From contig JAISUX010000117.1 of the NCBI GenBank assembly GCA_031271805.1, positions 1 through 48,294 on the forward strand: a stretch of 48,294 bases of DNA, written 5' to 3'. The notes below the pieces were generated by a model that was not told the origin of the DNA, made no database searches, and worked only from the letters and a program-made list of their open reading frames with translations. This DNA is from Tannerella sp. Its GTDB lineage: Bacteria > Bacteroidota > Bacteroidia > Bacteroidales > Tannerellaceae. Positions 35,961-45,202 of this stretch are shown one piece after another (position 1 is the stretch's first letter; every line of letters starts with the position of its first letter). Position numbers and translations under genes: made by a program.

Positions 35961-37917
35961 GATTTTCGTCGATAGTGCAGGCCTTTACGTTGTCGGACAA
36001 CTGAATATGCAGTATATCAACGATTTCGCGTTTTATTCGCGGTGAAAGAATCGGAAATGAGGCTTCGATACGGCGGTTTATGTTGCGATGCATCCAGTCG
36101 GCCGACGTCAGGTAGAGGTCTTCTAAGCCGTCGTTGTAAAAATACCACACCCGCGAATGTTCGAGGAACATATCTACTATCCTCGTTATCCTTATATTCC
36201 GGCTGTAAGGTTGATTAGGAACAAGACAGCAGATACCGCGGACAATCAGGTCGATCTCTACCCCGCTCTCCGAAGCGCGATATAGCGCATCAATCAGTCG
36301 CTTCTCGTGCAATGCATTCATTTTCAGGATAATATATCCACGACGACCCTGTCGGGCATGTTCGGTCTCGCGTTCAATCATACGCACTATTTCGGTCACC
36401 ATATTGAAAGGCGTAACAAGCAGATACTTGAAAACAGGCTCCTCCGCCTTGCGTTCAAGCACCGAGAACAACCTGTTGACGTCTTCGACCAGCACCTCGT
36501 TGGTCGTCAGCAGTGCCATGTCGGAGTAGATACGCGCCGTTTTCTCGTTGAAATTTCCGGTGCTCAGGTAGGCAAAATTTTTATACCCCGCTTTGCGCAA
36601 AATCACCGCCACTTTGGCATGAACCTTCAGCCCCGGTATGCTGTAAATAATTTTTATCCCTGCCTGCTCCATCAGTTCGGCTGTGCTGACGTTGTTTTCC
36701 TCATCGAAGCGGGCTTTGAGTTCGACGAAGACCGTCACTTTCTTTCCCCGACGCGCCGCGCTGACAAGCGAATTGATGACAGCCGAATTTTCGGCAACAC
36801 GATATTGGGTGATTTTTATCTCCTCGACGGTCGGGTCTATCGACGCTTCTTCCAAGAAATGAAGCAGGTAATCGAACGATTGATACGGAAAATGCAGCAG
36901 CACGTCATCCTTTTCTACGGCCCTGAAAATCGACTTCTGTTCGTCGAGATACGGCACCCGTAGCGGCGGCGGCACATCCTGTGTAAGGCGAGCGCCAATG
37001 GGATTCGGCAGTTTAATCATGTCCTGAAGGTTCATATAGCGGCCGCCGACAACGAGGTCGTCCGCCTCAATGCCGAAAGTTTTGCAGATATAATCAAGCA
37101 TGTCGGAAGGCATCTCACGGTCGTACATAAAACGGCTCAGCGCACCGATTTTGCGCTTCCCGACTTTCTCTTTTATCTCGTTGACAATTTCCTTCGAATC
37201 GTCGGCCTTCCGGTCGTCAATATAAATATCCGCGTCGCGTGAAATCTTGATGCTATAACAGCAATCGACGTCATAACCCGGAAAAACCGACGCCAGATTC
37301 GCGCGTATGATATCGTCCGCCAACATATAATAATACATCCCCTCGTGCGAAGGCAGCGAAACGAAACGCGGCACTTTAGCATACGGAATCTTTATCAACA
37401 CATGGTAAGGCTCGCGCGTCTCTTTCTCGAACATCCTGACTATCAGATACAAACGACGGTCGCGGATAAACGTCTTAATCCCTTTCAGGATAGGCACGGG
37501 CGAGAGGAAAAGGAAGACTTCTTCATTGAAATAATTGCGCACAAACGCCTCGTGGAAGGCTGCGGGTTGGCTGTTTTGGTACAGAAATATCCGTTGCCGC
37601 TGCAGTTCGGGGAGGATTTCGTCGGCGAATATACGGTAAAATTCCTTCTGTTGGCGGTTGACTTCGCGTGTGATATCCTCAAGGCTTTCTTCCGAGGTCT
37701 CGGCGTTCTCATCGGCATAATTTTTCTTGATAATATTGCTGCGATGCTCCGACACCCTCACCTCATAAAATTCCTCCAAATTGGACGCATATATCGACAG
37801 AAATCTGATACGCTCATAAATGGGCAAAGTCAGGTCGTCGGCCTCCATCAACACCCTGTAATTGAATGAAAGCCAACTGATGTCGCGCTTGAAATATCTG
37901 TAAATCTTCTCTTTCAT
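35878..37917 (-). CDS. ppk: Polyphosphate kinase 1
   Basis: 679 residues, the usual length. PPK1 polymerises the terminal phosphate of ATP into polyphosphate. The N-terminal domain begins RDISWLSFNYRVLMEA with FLSIYASNLEEFYEVRV. The autophosphorylated histidine is His433 in SIPGLKVHAKVAVILR, the second active-site histidine is His587 in FLEHSRVWYF, and STGNFNEKTARIYSDMAL is conserved. The end (RAQTDIYKYIAGLK) looks native, so in the 83-nt overlap with the rsmF-like gene it is the other gene that has been extended. A -7 box TACCTTTG lies at 37932-37925, giving an almost leaderless start. Confidence 0.97.
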   Translation of the reverse strand: MKEKIYRYFKRDISWLSFNYRVLMEADDLTLPIYERIRFLSIYASNLEEFYEVRVSEHRSNIIKKNYADENAETSEESLEDITREVNRQQKEFYRIFADEILPELQRQRIFLYQNSQPAAFHEAFVRNYFNEEVFLFLSPVPILKGIKTFIRDRRLYLIVRMFEKETREPYHVLIKIPYAKVPRFVSLPSHEGMYYYMLADDIIRANLASVFPGYDVDCCYSIKISRDADIYIDDRKADDSKEIVNEIKEKVGKRKIGALSRFMYDREMPSDMLDYICKTFGIEADDLVVGGRYMNLQDMIKLPNPIGARLTQDVPPPLRVPYLDEQKSIFRAVEKDDVLLHFPYQSFDYLLHFLEEASIDPTVEEIKITQYRVAENSAVINSLVSAARRGKKVTVFVELKARFDEENNVSTAELMEQAGIKIIYSIPGLKVHAKVAVILRKAGYKNFAYLSTGNFNEKTARIYSDMALLTTNEVLVEDVNRLFSVLERKAEEPVFKYLLVTPFNMVTEIVRMIERETEHARQGRRGYIILKMNALHEKRLIDALYRASESGVEIDLIVRGICCLVPNQPYSRNIRITRIVDMFLEHSRVWYFYNDGLEDLYLTSADWMHRNINRRIEASFPILSPRIKREIVDILHIQLSDNVKACTIDENLNNVYKRDERAPVRAQTDIYKYIAGLK

Positions 37918-37948
37918 TGCGCTGCAAAGGTAATAAATTGTCCGTATA

Positions 37949-37979
37949 TTTCGCGAAAAACGCTGATATAATTCGCGAA
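37949..37979. promoter_or_regulatory. Twin TTCGCGAA palindromes between ppk and the phosphoesterase gene
   Basis: TTTCGCGAAA (37949-37958, a perfect 10-bp palindrome) and TTCGCGAA (37972-37979, 8 bp) have centres 22 bp apart, two helical turns. They lie between the -7 box of ppk (37925-37932, minus) and the -7 box of the phosphoesterase gene (TATCTTTG 37985-37992, plus). That is where a shared operator for divergent promoters would be. The binding protein is unknown. Confidence 0.5.
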
Positions 37980-37997
37980 AATATTATCTTTGCAGGC

Positions 37998-38495
37998 ATG
38001 AAACGAATAGGATTACTTTCCGACACTCATGGATGGGTCGATGCGAAATACGGTGAATATTTCGGCGTATGCGACGAGATATGGCATGCGGGCGACATTG
38101 GTGGCGAGGCCGTTGTGACGGCTTTGGAACAGATTTGTCCCTTACGCGCGGTCTATGGCAATATTGACGGCGAATATGTGCGTAGCCGTTTCCCGAAGAT
38201 CGCGCATTTCAAGATCGAGGAGGTCGATGTCATGATGACGCATATCGGCGGCTACCCGGGTCGTTACGAGCCATCCATACGTCCCGAACTCTATGCTTCG
38301 AGGCCGCGCCTCTTCATCGCCGGACATTCGCACATCCTGAAAGTCATTTTCGACAAGAACCTCAACTGCCTCCACATCAACCCCGGCGCCGCCGGACTGA
38401 GCGGCTTCCAAACAGTCCGCACACTAATACGCCTCACAATCGACAAAACCAACATCAAAGACCTCGAAATCATCGAATTAAATAGAAATGAATAG
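37998..38495 (+). CDS. YfcE/MJ0936-type metallophosphoesterase
   Basis: 165 residues from the ATG at 37998, 5 nt after a TATCTTTG -7 box. Metal-binding motifs of the calcineurin-like fold are in order: LLSDTHGW (Asp, His), WHAGDIGG (Asp), VYGNID (Asn), MTHIGG (His) and IAGHSH (two His). YfcE-like enzymes hydrolyse phosphodiesters; the natural substrate is usually unknown. The gene is divergent from ppk with shared palindromes between them, suggesting joint control. Confidence 0.88.
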   Translation: MKRIGLLSDTHGWVDAKYGEYFGVCDEIWHAGDIGGEAVVTALEQICPLRAVYGNIDGEYVRSRFPKIAHFKIEEVDVMMTHIGGYPGRYEPSIRPELYASRPRLFIAGHSHILKVIFDKNLNCLHINPGAAGLSGFQTVRTLIRLTIDKTNIKDLEIIELNRNE

Positions 38496-38528
38496 CATTT
38501 TTAACTCTCTCAAGCAGATTTTTTTTCC

Positions 38529-38583
38529 TATTTTGCTATCATATCAAAATAAATTTATATCTTTGTAACCTTAATTTCAAAGA
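38529..38583 (+). promoter_or_regulatory. Promoter with two inverted repeats (probable autoregulatory operators) for the toxin-antitoxin pair
   Basis: TTTG (38532-38535), 22 nt, TATCTTTG (38558-38565). Two inverted repeats cover these boxes: TATTTTG/CAAAATA (38529-38535 and 38545-38551) over the -33 box, and TCTTTG/CAAAGA (38560-38565 and 38578-38583) over the -7 box. Toxin-antitoxin operons are usually repressed by their own complex at such sites. Confidence 0.5.
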
Positions 38584-38590
38584 AACGATT

Positions 38591-38770
38591 ATGGTACTGA
38601 CAATTGACAAAACGACAACCGAACATGACGTGAATACTTGGCTTGATAAAGTCCGTACGAAACGGAAAGGGTCAGGCAAAAAGTCGTATATGGCAAAATA
38701 TTATGGCGTATTGCCCAATTTAGGTGACGGATTGCAGATTCAAAAGCAACTTCGCAATGAATGGCGCTGA
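38591..38770 (+). CDS. Small antitoxin of a VapBC-type pair
   Basis: 59 residues, ATG at 38591. It has no standard VapB DNA-binding fold that I can name. It resembles a short Bacteroidota family found before PIN toxins, with basic centre KRKGSGKKSYMAKYYGVLP and the end GDGLQIQKQLRNEWR. It probably binds and neutralises the toxin encoded next to it. The genes overlap by 14 nt, so the toxin is translated in step with the antitoxin. Confidence 0.7.
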   Translation: MVLTIDKTTTEHDVNTWLDKVRTKRKGSGKKSYMAKYYGVLPNLGDGLQIQKQLRNEWR

Positions 38771-39128
38771 ATATCTGTTAGATACGAATGTTCTGATATA
38801 CATTATTAAAGGCAAGCCGAGTGTTCGTTTTTTTGCCATGTCAGAGGTGTTCACTCTATCTGTTATTTCGGAAATGGAACTTTTGGGCAAATATCGGATA
38901 GATCCTGCAGAGCAAAGAATTGTTATGCAGATGTTACGAGATTCTTATATAATTGATATTGATCCATTTATAAAGCAAAAGACTATTGAGATAAGACAAC
39001 AGTACAACATTAAACTACCTGATGCTATTGTTGCTGCAACTGCTATAATTAAAGGTCTGTCGTTAGTAACTGCTGATAAAGAATTTTGCAAAATAGCTGA
39101 TTTGGATATGATTCTGATAGCGTTGTAA
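38757..39128 (+). CDS. vapC: PIN-domain ribonuclease toxin, VapC-like
   Basis: 123 residues from the ATG at 38757, which overlaps the antitoxin end by 14 nt; an earlier in-frame ATG at 38724 is less likely. The four acidic residues of the PIN active site are visible: Asp in YLLDTNVLIY, Glu in VISEMELLG, Asp in LPDAIVAATA and Asp in TADKEF. VapC toxins cut tRNA or rRNA when free of the antitoxin. The pair is codon-wise more A/T-rich than its neighbours, consistent with gain by transfer. Confidence 0.88.
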   Translation: MNGAEYLLDTNVLIYIIKGKPSVRFFAMSEVFTLSVISEMELLGKYRIDPAEQRIVMQMLRDSYIIDIDPFIKQKTIEIRQQYNIKLPDAIVAATAIIKGLSLVTADKEFCKIADLDMILIAL

Positions 39129-39184
39129 ACGCTTTAAATCACACACATATATGGATTATTTATTAATTGAGAATTTAAAAATTT

Positions 39185-41359
39185 TCAGAGATTATCAAAT
39201 AAAAACTCCGACATCCGAGTATAGAGGTGCATGCGTGTATTGCCGCCGTAGATGCTATGGTTGCGGTCGCGATAGAACTGCATCTCGAACTGTTTTCCCG
39301 CCTGGACGAGAGCCTCGGCATAGTCGATGCTCTGTTTGAAGTGGACATTATCGTCGGCCGTGCCGTGTATCAGCAACAATTTCCCTTGCAGGTCGCGGGC
39401 GAGTTTCAGCGGCGAGGTCTCGTCGTAGCCACGCGTATTTTCCTGCGGCGTACGCATGTAGCGTTCGGTATATACGCTATCGTAGTAGCGCCAGTCGGTA
39501 GGCGGGGCGACAGCTATTCCCGCCTTGAAAACGCCATTACCGACCGACATTGACATCAGCGTATTGTAGCCGCCGAAGCTCCAGCCCCAGATAGCAATCC
39601 TTTTGGCATCGACGTAAGGCAGTTTGCCCAAAGCCGTTGCCGCCGCCGCCTGGTCGCGCGATTCAAGATAGCCCATGCGCATGTAGATAGCCTTGCGGAA
39701 AGCCTCGCCGCGAGCGCCTGTGCCGCGACCGTCAACGCAAACGCATACATAGCCGTTGGCCGCAAGATAATACTCCCAGCCCATCTCAAAACGGTCGAGC
39801 ACCGACTGCGAATTTGGCCCGCTGTATTGGAACATCACGACCGGATATTTCTTCGATGCGTCGAAGTTCGCCGGCTTCAGTATCCATGCATTCAGCTCCT
39901 CGCCCGTAGCGATAGTTACGGTCGTAAACTCCTTAGCAGCAAAAGAATAGTCCGCAAGTTTAGCCTTAAGAGCCTCATTATCTTGTAGCACGCGCAATTC
40001 TTTACCCGTCTTAGTCTCATAGACGCTGATGCGTGAAGGACTTGTAGCCGACGAAAAGCTATTTACGAAATACATATAATTAGCGCTGAAAGCCAGGCTG
40101 TTAGTGCCCGTCGAAGCCGTCAGCCGCGTCTTTTTCCCTTTCGTGTCTATGGAATAGACAGCGCGCCGAAGCGGGCTTTCCTCCGCCGATTCGTAATAAA
40201 CCGTCCCTGTCGCCTCGTCCTTACCTAAGAGGGCTGTCACGTCCCAGTTCCCGCTCGTAACCTGCTTCTGGAGCGTCCCCGTAGGCGAATACTGATAGAT
40301 ATGCGCATAGCCGTCTTTCTCGCTCACATAAAGGAAGCCGCTCTTTGAAAAACGTATCGCCTGCATCCAATCCGAGTCGATATACGCCTTATTCTCGTCC
40401 TTGAGGATAAGTTTGCACACCCCGCTTTTCGGGTTGGCGTGATACAGGTTGAAAACATTCTGTTGCCTGTTTAGTGTCATCACGCACAACTGCGAAGGCT
40501 CGGACGCAAATTGAATGTAAGGGATATAACCATTAACGACACCCGGCACATCTATAGCCTTAATATCCTTTGTCTCAACGCAATACGAATGTAGCGTGAC
40601 GACGGAATTTTTCTCCCCCGCCTTAGGATATTTGTAATTCTCCTCCGTCGGATAGTATGAATTTCCATAGATAGTCATCGAATATTCCGGCACTTCCGAT
40701 TCATCGAAGCGCACGAAGCAGAGATATTCGCTGTCGGGCGACCAGGCCATAAGGTTGACCGTCGAAAATTCCTCCTCATAGACCCAATCGGTCGCGCCGT
40801 TGATAATTTTATTTTTCTCACCGTCGCGTGTCACCTCTATTTCCGTGTCGTAGTCGAACTTTTTCAGTCTGATATTATTATCCTCGACAAAGGCGCACAT
40901 CCGTCCGTCGGGCGAGAGCGTCGGGATCATCACTTTTTTACCCGACTCGTTCAGCGCTTTCACCATCCTTCGCCGCGTATCGTAGTCATATACCAAGGCG
41001 CGCGACGAACGGCGATAAATCCGTTCCGTCTCGCGGAGAAGCAGGATATGGTGGCCTGTCGAGCTGATCACATAGTCGTCGAAGCTGTCGAACGTACATT
41101 CGCGGGCGTTCTTAACCGAGAACAGCGTATCGACGGCAAGACCCGTCCGGTACGAGTATTTGACGATCATTCCACCCCTTTTTGCCGTATAATGTTCGCC
41201 GTCGGGAAGCGGCCGCATCTCACCTGCCGACGTCTCCTGGCGGAACGCGCCGTTAACAAAATCCGCGAGGCTTATTTTCTTACTCCCATTCTGCGACGAA
41301 ACCCCACAAATCGACGTCACAGCCATGATTACACTTATACAAAAAACTTTTATCTTCAT
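39185..41359 (-). CDS. Dipeptidyl-peptidase IV-like S9 serine peptidase
   Basis: 724 residues from the ATG at 41359, which begins a signal peptide (KVFCISVIMAVTSICGVSS); a start at 41404 would lie upstream of the -7 box. The N-terminal half is a beta-propeller with the N-terminus-holding motif DWVYEEEF. The hydrolase domain has the nucleophile Ser594 in GWSFGGY, Asp669 in HGTADDNVHF and His701 in RNHSIYGG. DPP-IV enzymes remove dipeptides ending in Pro or Ala in the periplasm or at the surface, serving peptide nutrition in this phylum. Confidence 0.94.
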   Translation of the reverse strand: MKIKVFCISVIMAVTSICGVSSQNGSKKISLADFVNGAFRQETSAGEMRPLPDGEHYTAKRGGMIVKYSYRTGLAVDTLFSVKNARECTFDSFDDYVISSTGHHILLLRETERIYRRSSRALVYDYDTRRRMVKALNESGKKVMIPTLSPDGRMCAFVEDNNIRLKKFDYDTEIEVTRDGEKNKIINGATDWVYEEEFSTVNLMAWSPDSEYLCFVRFDESEVPEYSMTIYGNSYYPTEENYKYPKAGEKNSVVTLHSYCVETKDIKAIDVPGVVNGYIPYIQFASEPSQLCVMTLNRQQNVFNLYHANPKSGVCKLILKDENKAYIDSDWMQAIRFSKSGFLYVSEKDGYAHIYQYSPTGTLQKQVTSGNWDVTALLGKDEATGTVYYESAEESPLRRAVYSIDTKGKKTRLTASTGTNSLAFSANYMYFVNSFSSATSPSRISVYETKTGKELRVLQDNEALKAKLADYSFAAKEFTTVTIATGEELNAWILKPANFDASKKYPVVMFQYSGPNSQSVLDRFEMGWEYYLAANGYVCVCVDGRGTGARGEAFRKAIYMRMGYLESRDQAAAATALGKLPYVDAKRIAIWGWSFGGYNTLMSMSVGNGVFKAGIAVAPPTDWRYYDSVYTERYMRTPQENTRGYDETSPLKLARDLQGKLLLIHGTADDNVHFKQSIDYAEALVQAGKQFEMQFYRDRNHSIYGGNTRMHLYTRMSEFLFDNL

Positions 41360-41382
41360 CTTTACAAAATATTTACGAGCGA

Positions 41383-41419
41383 CAAAGATAATACAAATAC
41401 GCAAAATTAACTATCTTTG
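41383..41419. promoter_or_regulatory. Divergent -7 boxes for the DPP-IV-like and YhcC-like genes
   Basis: Minus strand TATCTTTG at 41390-41383, for the peptidase; plus strand TATCTTTG at 41412-41419, for the radical SAM gene. Clear -33 elements are not visible for either. Each box lies downstream of a longer possible start codon and so favours the inner starts at 41359 and 41432. Confidence 0.55.
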
Positions 41420-41431
41420 TCGAAAAAAAAG

Positions 41432-42376
41432 ATGGCAAATATTACTCATCCTGACTTCGCCGACTATCTTCGCCAACGTTTTCCGCACTTCAAGGTGCAG
41501 AAAATTTCCTTGGATGCCGGTTTCACCTGTCCCAACCGCGACGGCGTCAAGGGCTACGGAGGGTGCACCTATTGCAACAACCGCACCTTCAACCCCGATT
41601 ACTGCCAGGGCGGCGACAAGAGCATCACCCGGCAGCTCGACGAAGGCGTCCGTTTCTTCGCCCGCAAATACCCAGACATGAGATATATCGCTTATTTCCA
41701 GGCATATACAAACACATATTCCGAGCTTGAAGTATTAAAACAAAGATATGAAGAAGCCCTTGCCGTCGAAGGCGTAGAGGGATTAATCATCGGCACCCGT
41801 CCCGACTGCGTGTCCGAAGAGCTGTTGGATTACCTTGCACAGTTGAGCCGTAAGACCTTTGTAATGCTCGAATACGGCATCGAATCAACGTCCGACGAGA
41901 CCTTAAAACGCATCAACAGGGGCCACACCTACCACGATTCCGAAGAAGCCGTGAAGCTGACCGCCAAATACGGCATCCCCGTCGGCGCCCATATCATCCT
42001 CGGGCTGCCCGGCGAGAGCGAGGAGTTGATTCTCAGCCATGCCGACAAGCTTTCCGCACTGCCGTTGACGTCCGTCAAGATTCACCAGCTACAGATAATC
42101 CGTGAAACGAAGATGGGCGAAGAATACCTCGCCCACCCTGAGTCTTTCCATATTTTCTCCGTCGATGAATACGTCGGCCTTCTCCTGCAGTTCCTCGACC
42201 GTTTGCGAAGCGACATTTACATCGACCGTTTAGTCTCTCAATCGCCCAAAAACCTGCTTATCGCGCCGGATTGGGGCTTGAAGAATCATGAATTTCGCGC
42301 TTTTTTATCGCACTACGACCTTCATCGTCTTGTTGCCGACTTTCACGATAGCGATACCCCGCGAGACGGACAATGA
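41432..42376 (+). CDS. Radical SAM protein, YhcC-like
   Basis: 314 residues from the ATG at 41432; an ATG at 41417 overlaps the -7 box and is unlikely. The iron-sulfur cysteines are in FTCPNRDGVKGYGGCTYCNN near residue 32, followed by YFQAYTNTYSELEVLK, IGTRPDCVSEE, LEYGIES and GAHIILGLPGES. This is the TIGR01212/YhcC group, of uncertain function. The family's usual end is near WGLKNHEFRAFLSHY; here the frame continues about 17 residues into the antisense of the next gene (72-nt overlap). Confidence 0.88.
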   Translation: MANITHPDFADYLRQRFPHFKVQKISLDAGFTCPNRDGVKGYGGCTYCNNRTFNPDYCQGGDKSITRQLDEGVRFFARKYPDMRYIAYFQAYTNTYSELEVLKQRYEEALAVEGVEGLIIGTRPDCVSEELLDYLAQLSRKTFVMLEYGIESTSDETLKRINRGHTYHDSEEAVKLTAKYGIPVGAHIILGLPGESEELILSHADKLSALPLTSVKIHQLQIIRETKMGEEYLAHPESFHIFSVDEYVGLLLQFLDRLRSDIYIDRLVSQSPKNLLIAPDWGLKNHEFRAFLSHYDLHRLVADFHDSDTPRDGQ

Positions 42377-45094
42377 TTCCCTATCCGACGTAAGTATCTT
42401 ATCTGCAAGCCTTTGACCCACAATATTATAGACCGACACATGTTCGCCTTTGGCGTTATTGAACGATATAGCGCCCTGTTCGCCTACGACGGTCAGTTCC
42501 GGAGCGACGTCTTCGACTCTCGGAGGCAGCACCGGCTCATTGGCCACAGGCCCCGACTTGAAGCTGAACTTGCACACCCCTTCGTCGTCGCGCGGGCCGA
42601 CATAGAGTTTTCTATATATCGGCGATATCGACAGATAGCCGCGTTTACCCGGCTCGCCGCCGTAGCCGTCTTCAGTCACAACATAATAATCCGTCGATCC
42701 CGCCGTGACTTCTTGCAAATAGAAACGGTATTCGCTGATTGCCGCTTCGTTCTTGCCCGGATAGCCGACGCTGTCGCGGGCAGTATAGGGAACGCCGATA
42801 GCGGCAGGGTCGAGCAACAGCGAGTTAGGCACCGTATCGCGTATAGCCCTGACGAAATTCAGGCAGTTATATTCTTTCCCGCCCACCGTAACGACATATT
42901 CCGAATGGTCGGCCAGCGACATCGAATCCATCACATGGAGGAAATAGCCGCCGATATTGACGCGGGGACGATGCACATTGCGGGTCGTATCGACCGAATT
43001 GACGATATAGAACGACGGCTTGGAAGCATTGTAGCTCGGACCGCGAGCCGTATCAACCCATAGTTGCAGATCGGCCGGTTCGAACGAGCCTGACCGCAGC
43101 GTTACCGATTCACCCTCTTTGCGCAGCACGGCCAAGTCGTAATAATTACGGGTAAGCCACAGCACCGTATTTCTTGATACATCGAAGAACGCTAATTCAT
43201 ACATGCCGGCGCCGTTGGGCAGCGACGTCAAATAGCTGTACGGATCGGGTTCGGGGATGATTTTGATGGCCGTTTTAATCGTAAACAGATGATTGACAGC
43301 CGTATCCGCCGGAGCGACATATATTTGTTTGGTCGTCGAATCGGCCATCAGCTTGCCGCCTATCGCCACGTTAAATTCAACAAAATAATAGCTGTCGGCC
43401 ACCGTATCGGCTTTCAGCAGATAGGATGACGACGGAGTTAATTCGCTCATAACCACCTGTTTATAGTCGGTAGATGCGAATGTCGAGGCGCTCTCAGTCA
43501 TATAAAGCGTCGAATCCTCAAACGGGCGAATCGAATAATACCGGCGCATCAGTTGGGGGATATTGCCGATTGCCGGCGCGCCATAAGTATATTCGCCTTC
43601 GTACTTCAAAACGAAGCGCACCGTGTCGGTCACTAATTGCACCAACGAATCCGCGCTGTTATAGCCCAAAATTCGTCCGTTGAGCGAATCCGCCGACGTA
43701 TAAACGAACGAATAGGTATATTTGGCCATATCACCTTCGGCGAAGGTCTTGTAGCCCAAATAAGCGTTCGCGCCCACGTTATCCACGGGCTTGATCTCGA
43801 ACGTATCCGTACCGTTTGTATATTGGTATTCGACCGTATCGTAAGGCGCTACCGTATCGTAAACAACGCGAATTGTATCCGTCCATATATACGAGACGCG
43901 GCTGATAAGCGAATATTTCGAATCGACATTGACGACGAACTGCCCGTCGGGGATGTTAGCATAAACCGTATCAAGGAGCAGCGTATCCCCATTAAGGTCG
44001 GCGCCGAGATATTTACCCGAATCCGGGCCGTTAAGGTATTTGACCTTATATACCAATGTCGAATCGACAATAGAACTGTCGGGAACGAAAACCGGAGCCG
44101 TCATTATCCTGAAATTCAGCGGCTTATATGTCGCCGTATCAGTAACGAGCATCACAGAGTTGTCTTTCCGGGCGAGGAAATAATCGACGCCCGTCAGCGT
44201 ATCGCGTACCTGGAACTGCCCAAGGCCTTTATTTTCGACGAAGAACGGCATACGCCAATGGTTCAGCGCCCCGCTATTCTCGATATAAGCTACCGTATCG
44301 GAGGCCGGAATCTCGAACACGAGCAGGCTGTCGGTCGCTTTGTTCCGTATCTTGAAGAAAGCCGTATCGTGCACGATAGTGTCCACCTGCAGTTTCCAAA
44401 GCGACAGGTCTTCGCCGAAGTGAAGGCGATCTTTAACCGTCAGCGAATCAGGGCGCGTCAGCGTGTCGGCCGTCAGGTAAAACGGGTTGTTAAGCGTATC
44501 CGGCATGAGCGTATCGACCGCGAAGATAAGGTATTGGCTTGTATCCGGCAGTTCGACGACACGTTCTATCGAGAAATATAGCGTTGGATAGAGGTGCGAA
44601 GCCGTATCCGAGATATATACCGTATCGAGGTCGGAGATTGTCAGTTGTAGCGTATCATAGCCGTCTATGCGCGTGAGGAGGGTATAGAGCGTATCATATT
44701 TGAAATCGAGGCTGTCCCATTCCGTGATGAGGGCGCCTAAGGTCTCTATTGAGGCGATGGTATCGTCCGTAGCCGCGTCGGGAAGGCGCAGCCTTATCGT
44801 ATCCCCATAAGTTGTATTAAACAGTTTATAGCGGAAGGGCGTTGCCGTCTCCATAAACCGCCACACGGCCGAATCGCGCCGATAGCTTCTATCGACCGTC
44901 AAACGTGTATTATTAGCCGCCATTCGCAGGTAACCCGCGAACTCATATTCCGACGATGCGTTGTTCAGGGTATCAACCCGTATATAGAAACGCATCGAGT
45001 CATTCTGTGCAACAGGTATTTTTTCGCTCCTGGCCTCAAAGCATACGAGCGTCATTAATACCACGATACACCATATAGTAATCTTTTTATCCAT
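42305..45094 (-). CDS. Very large secreted protein with repeats and C-terminal sorting-like tail
   Basis: 929 residues from the ATG at 45094 (MDKKITIWCIVVLMTLVCFEARS is a signal peptide); an ATG four codons upstream is possible. The body is made of many beta-rich, Asp/Thr/Tyr-rich stretches with recurring DTxY/DSLxxL phrases (for example TDTATYKPLNFRIM and GRFV-like cores), reminiscent of ricin-like trefoil repeats. The last 70 residues (GAISFNNAKGEHVSVYNIVGQRLADKIL, ending KVGNKTMKVVVR) resemble a type IX-type or DUF6383-like tail. The same tail occurs on the neighbour at 45268. Probably exported to the surface; function unknown. Confidence 0.75.
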   Translation of the reverse strand: MDKKITIWCIVVLMTLVCFEARSEKIPVAQNDSMRFYIRVDTLNNASSEYEFAGYLRMAANNTRLTVDRSYRRDSAVWRFMETATPFRYKLFNTTYGDTIRLRLPDAATDDTIASIETLGALITEWDSLDFKYDTLYTLLTRIDGYDTLQLTISDLDTVYISDTASHLYPTLYFSIERVVELPDTSQYLIFAVDTLMPDTLNNPFYLTADTLTRPDSLTVKDRLHFGEDLSLWKLQVDTIVHDTAFFKIRNKATDSLLVFEIPASDTVAYIENSGALNHWRMPFFVENKGLGQFQVRDTLTGVDYFLARKDNSVMLVTDTATYKPLNFRIMTAPVFVPDSSIVDSTLVYKVKYLNGPDSGKYLGADLNGDTLLLDTVYANIPDGQFVVNVDSKYSLISRVSYIWTDTIRVVYDTVAPYDTVEYQYTNGTDTFEIKPVDNVGANAYLGYKTFAEGDMAKYTYSFVYTSADSLNGRILGYNSADSLVQLVTDTVRFVLKYEGEYTYGAPAIGNIPQLMRRYYSIRPFEDSTLYMTESASTFASTDYKQVVMSELTPSSSYLLKADTVADSYYFVEFNVAIGGKLMADSTTKQIYVAPADTAVNHLFTIKTAIKIIPEPDPYSYLTSLPNGAGMYELAFFDVSRNTVLWLTRNYYDLAVLRKEGESVTLRSGSFEPADLQLWVDTARGPSYNASKPSFYIVNSVDTTRNVHRPRVNIGGYFLHVMDSMSLADHSEYVVTVGGKEYNCLNFVRAIRDTVPNSLLLDPAAIGVPYTARDSVGYPGKNEAAISEYRFYLQEVTAGSTDYYVVTEDGYGGEPGKRGYLSISPIYRKLYVGPRDDEGVCKFSFKSGPVANEPVLPPRVEDVAPELTVVGEQGAISFNNAKGEHVSVYNIVGQRLADKILTSDRESLSVSRGIAIVKVGNKTMKVVVR

Positions 45095-45118
45095 AAGCCT
45101 AATCATTTAAAATCGCTG

Positions 45119-45151
45119 CAAATATAAGCATTAAAATCGCATTTGAAACAA
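45119..45151 (-). promoter_or_regulatory. Promoter of the large secreted protein gene
   Basis: Minus strand TTG (45151-45149), 22 nt, TATATTTG (45126-45119), ending about 25 nt before the start at 45094. Confidence 0.5.
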
Positions 45152-45202
45152 TTTTTATGTTAAACTTTTAAAAATCAACTAAAAACACGGCTAAAACGCA
45201 AA

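Noticed and set aside
43637-44581. 314-codon plus-strand frame opposite the large secreted protein
   Set aside because: Arginine- and isoleucine-rich translation without domain features; mirrors the repeated GTATCG-rich sequence of the real minus-strand gene.
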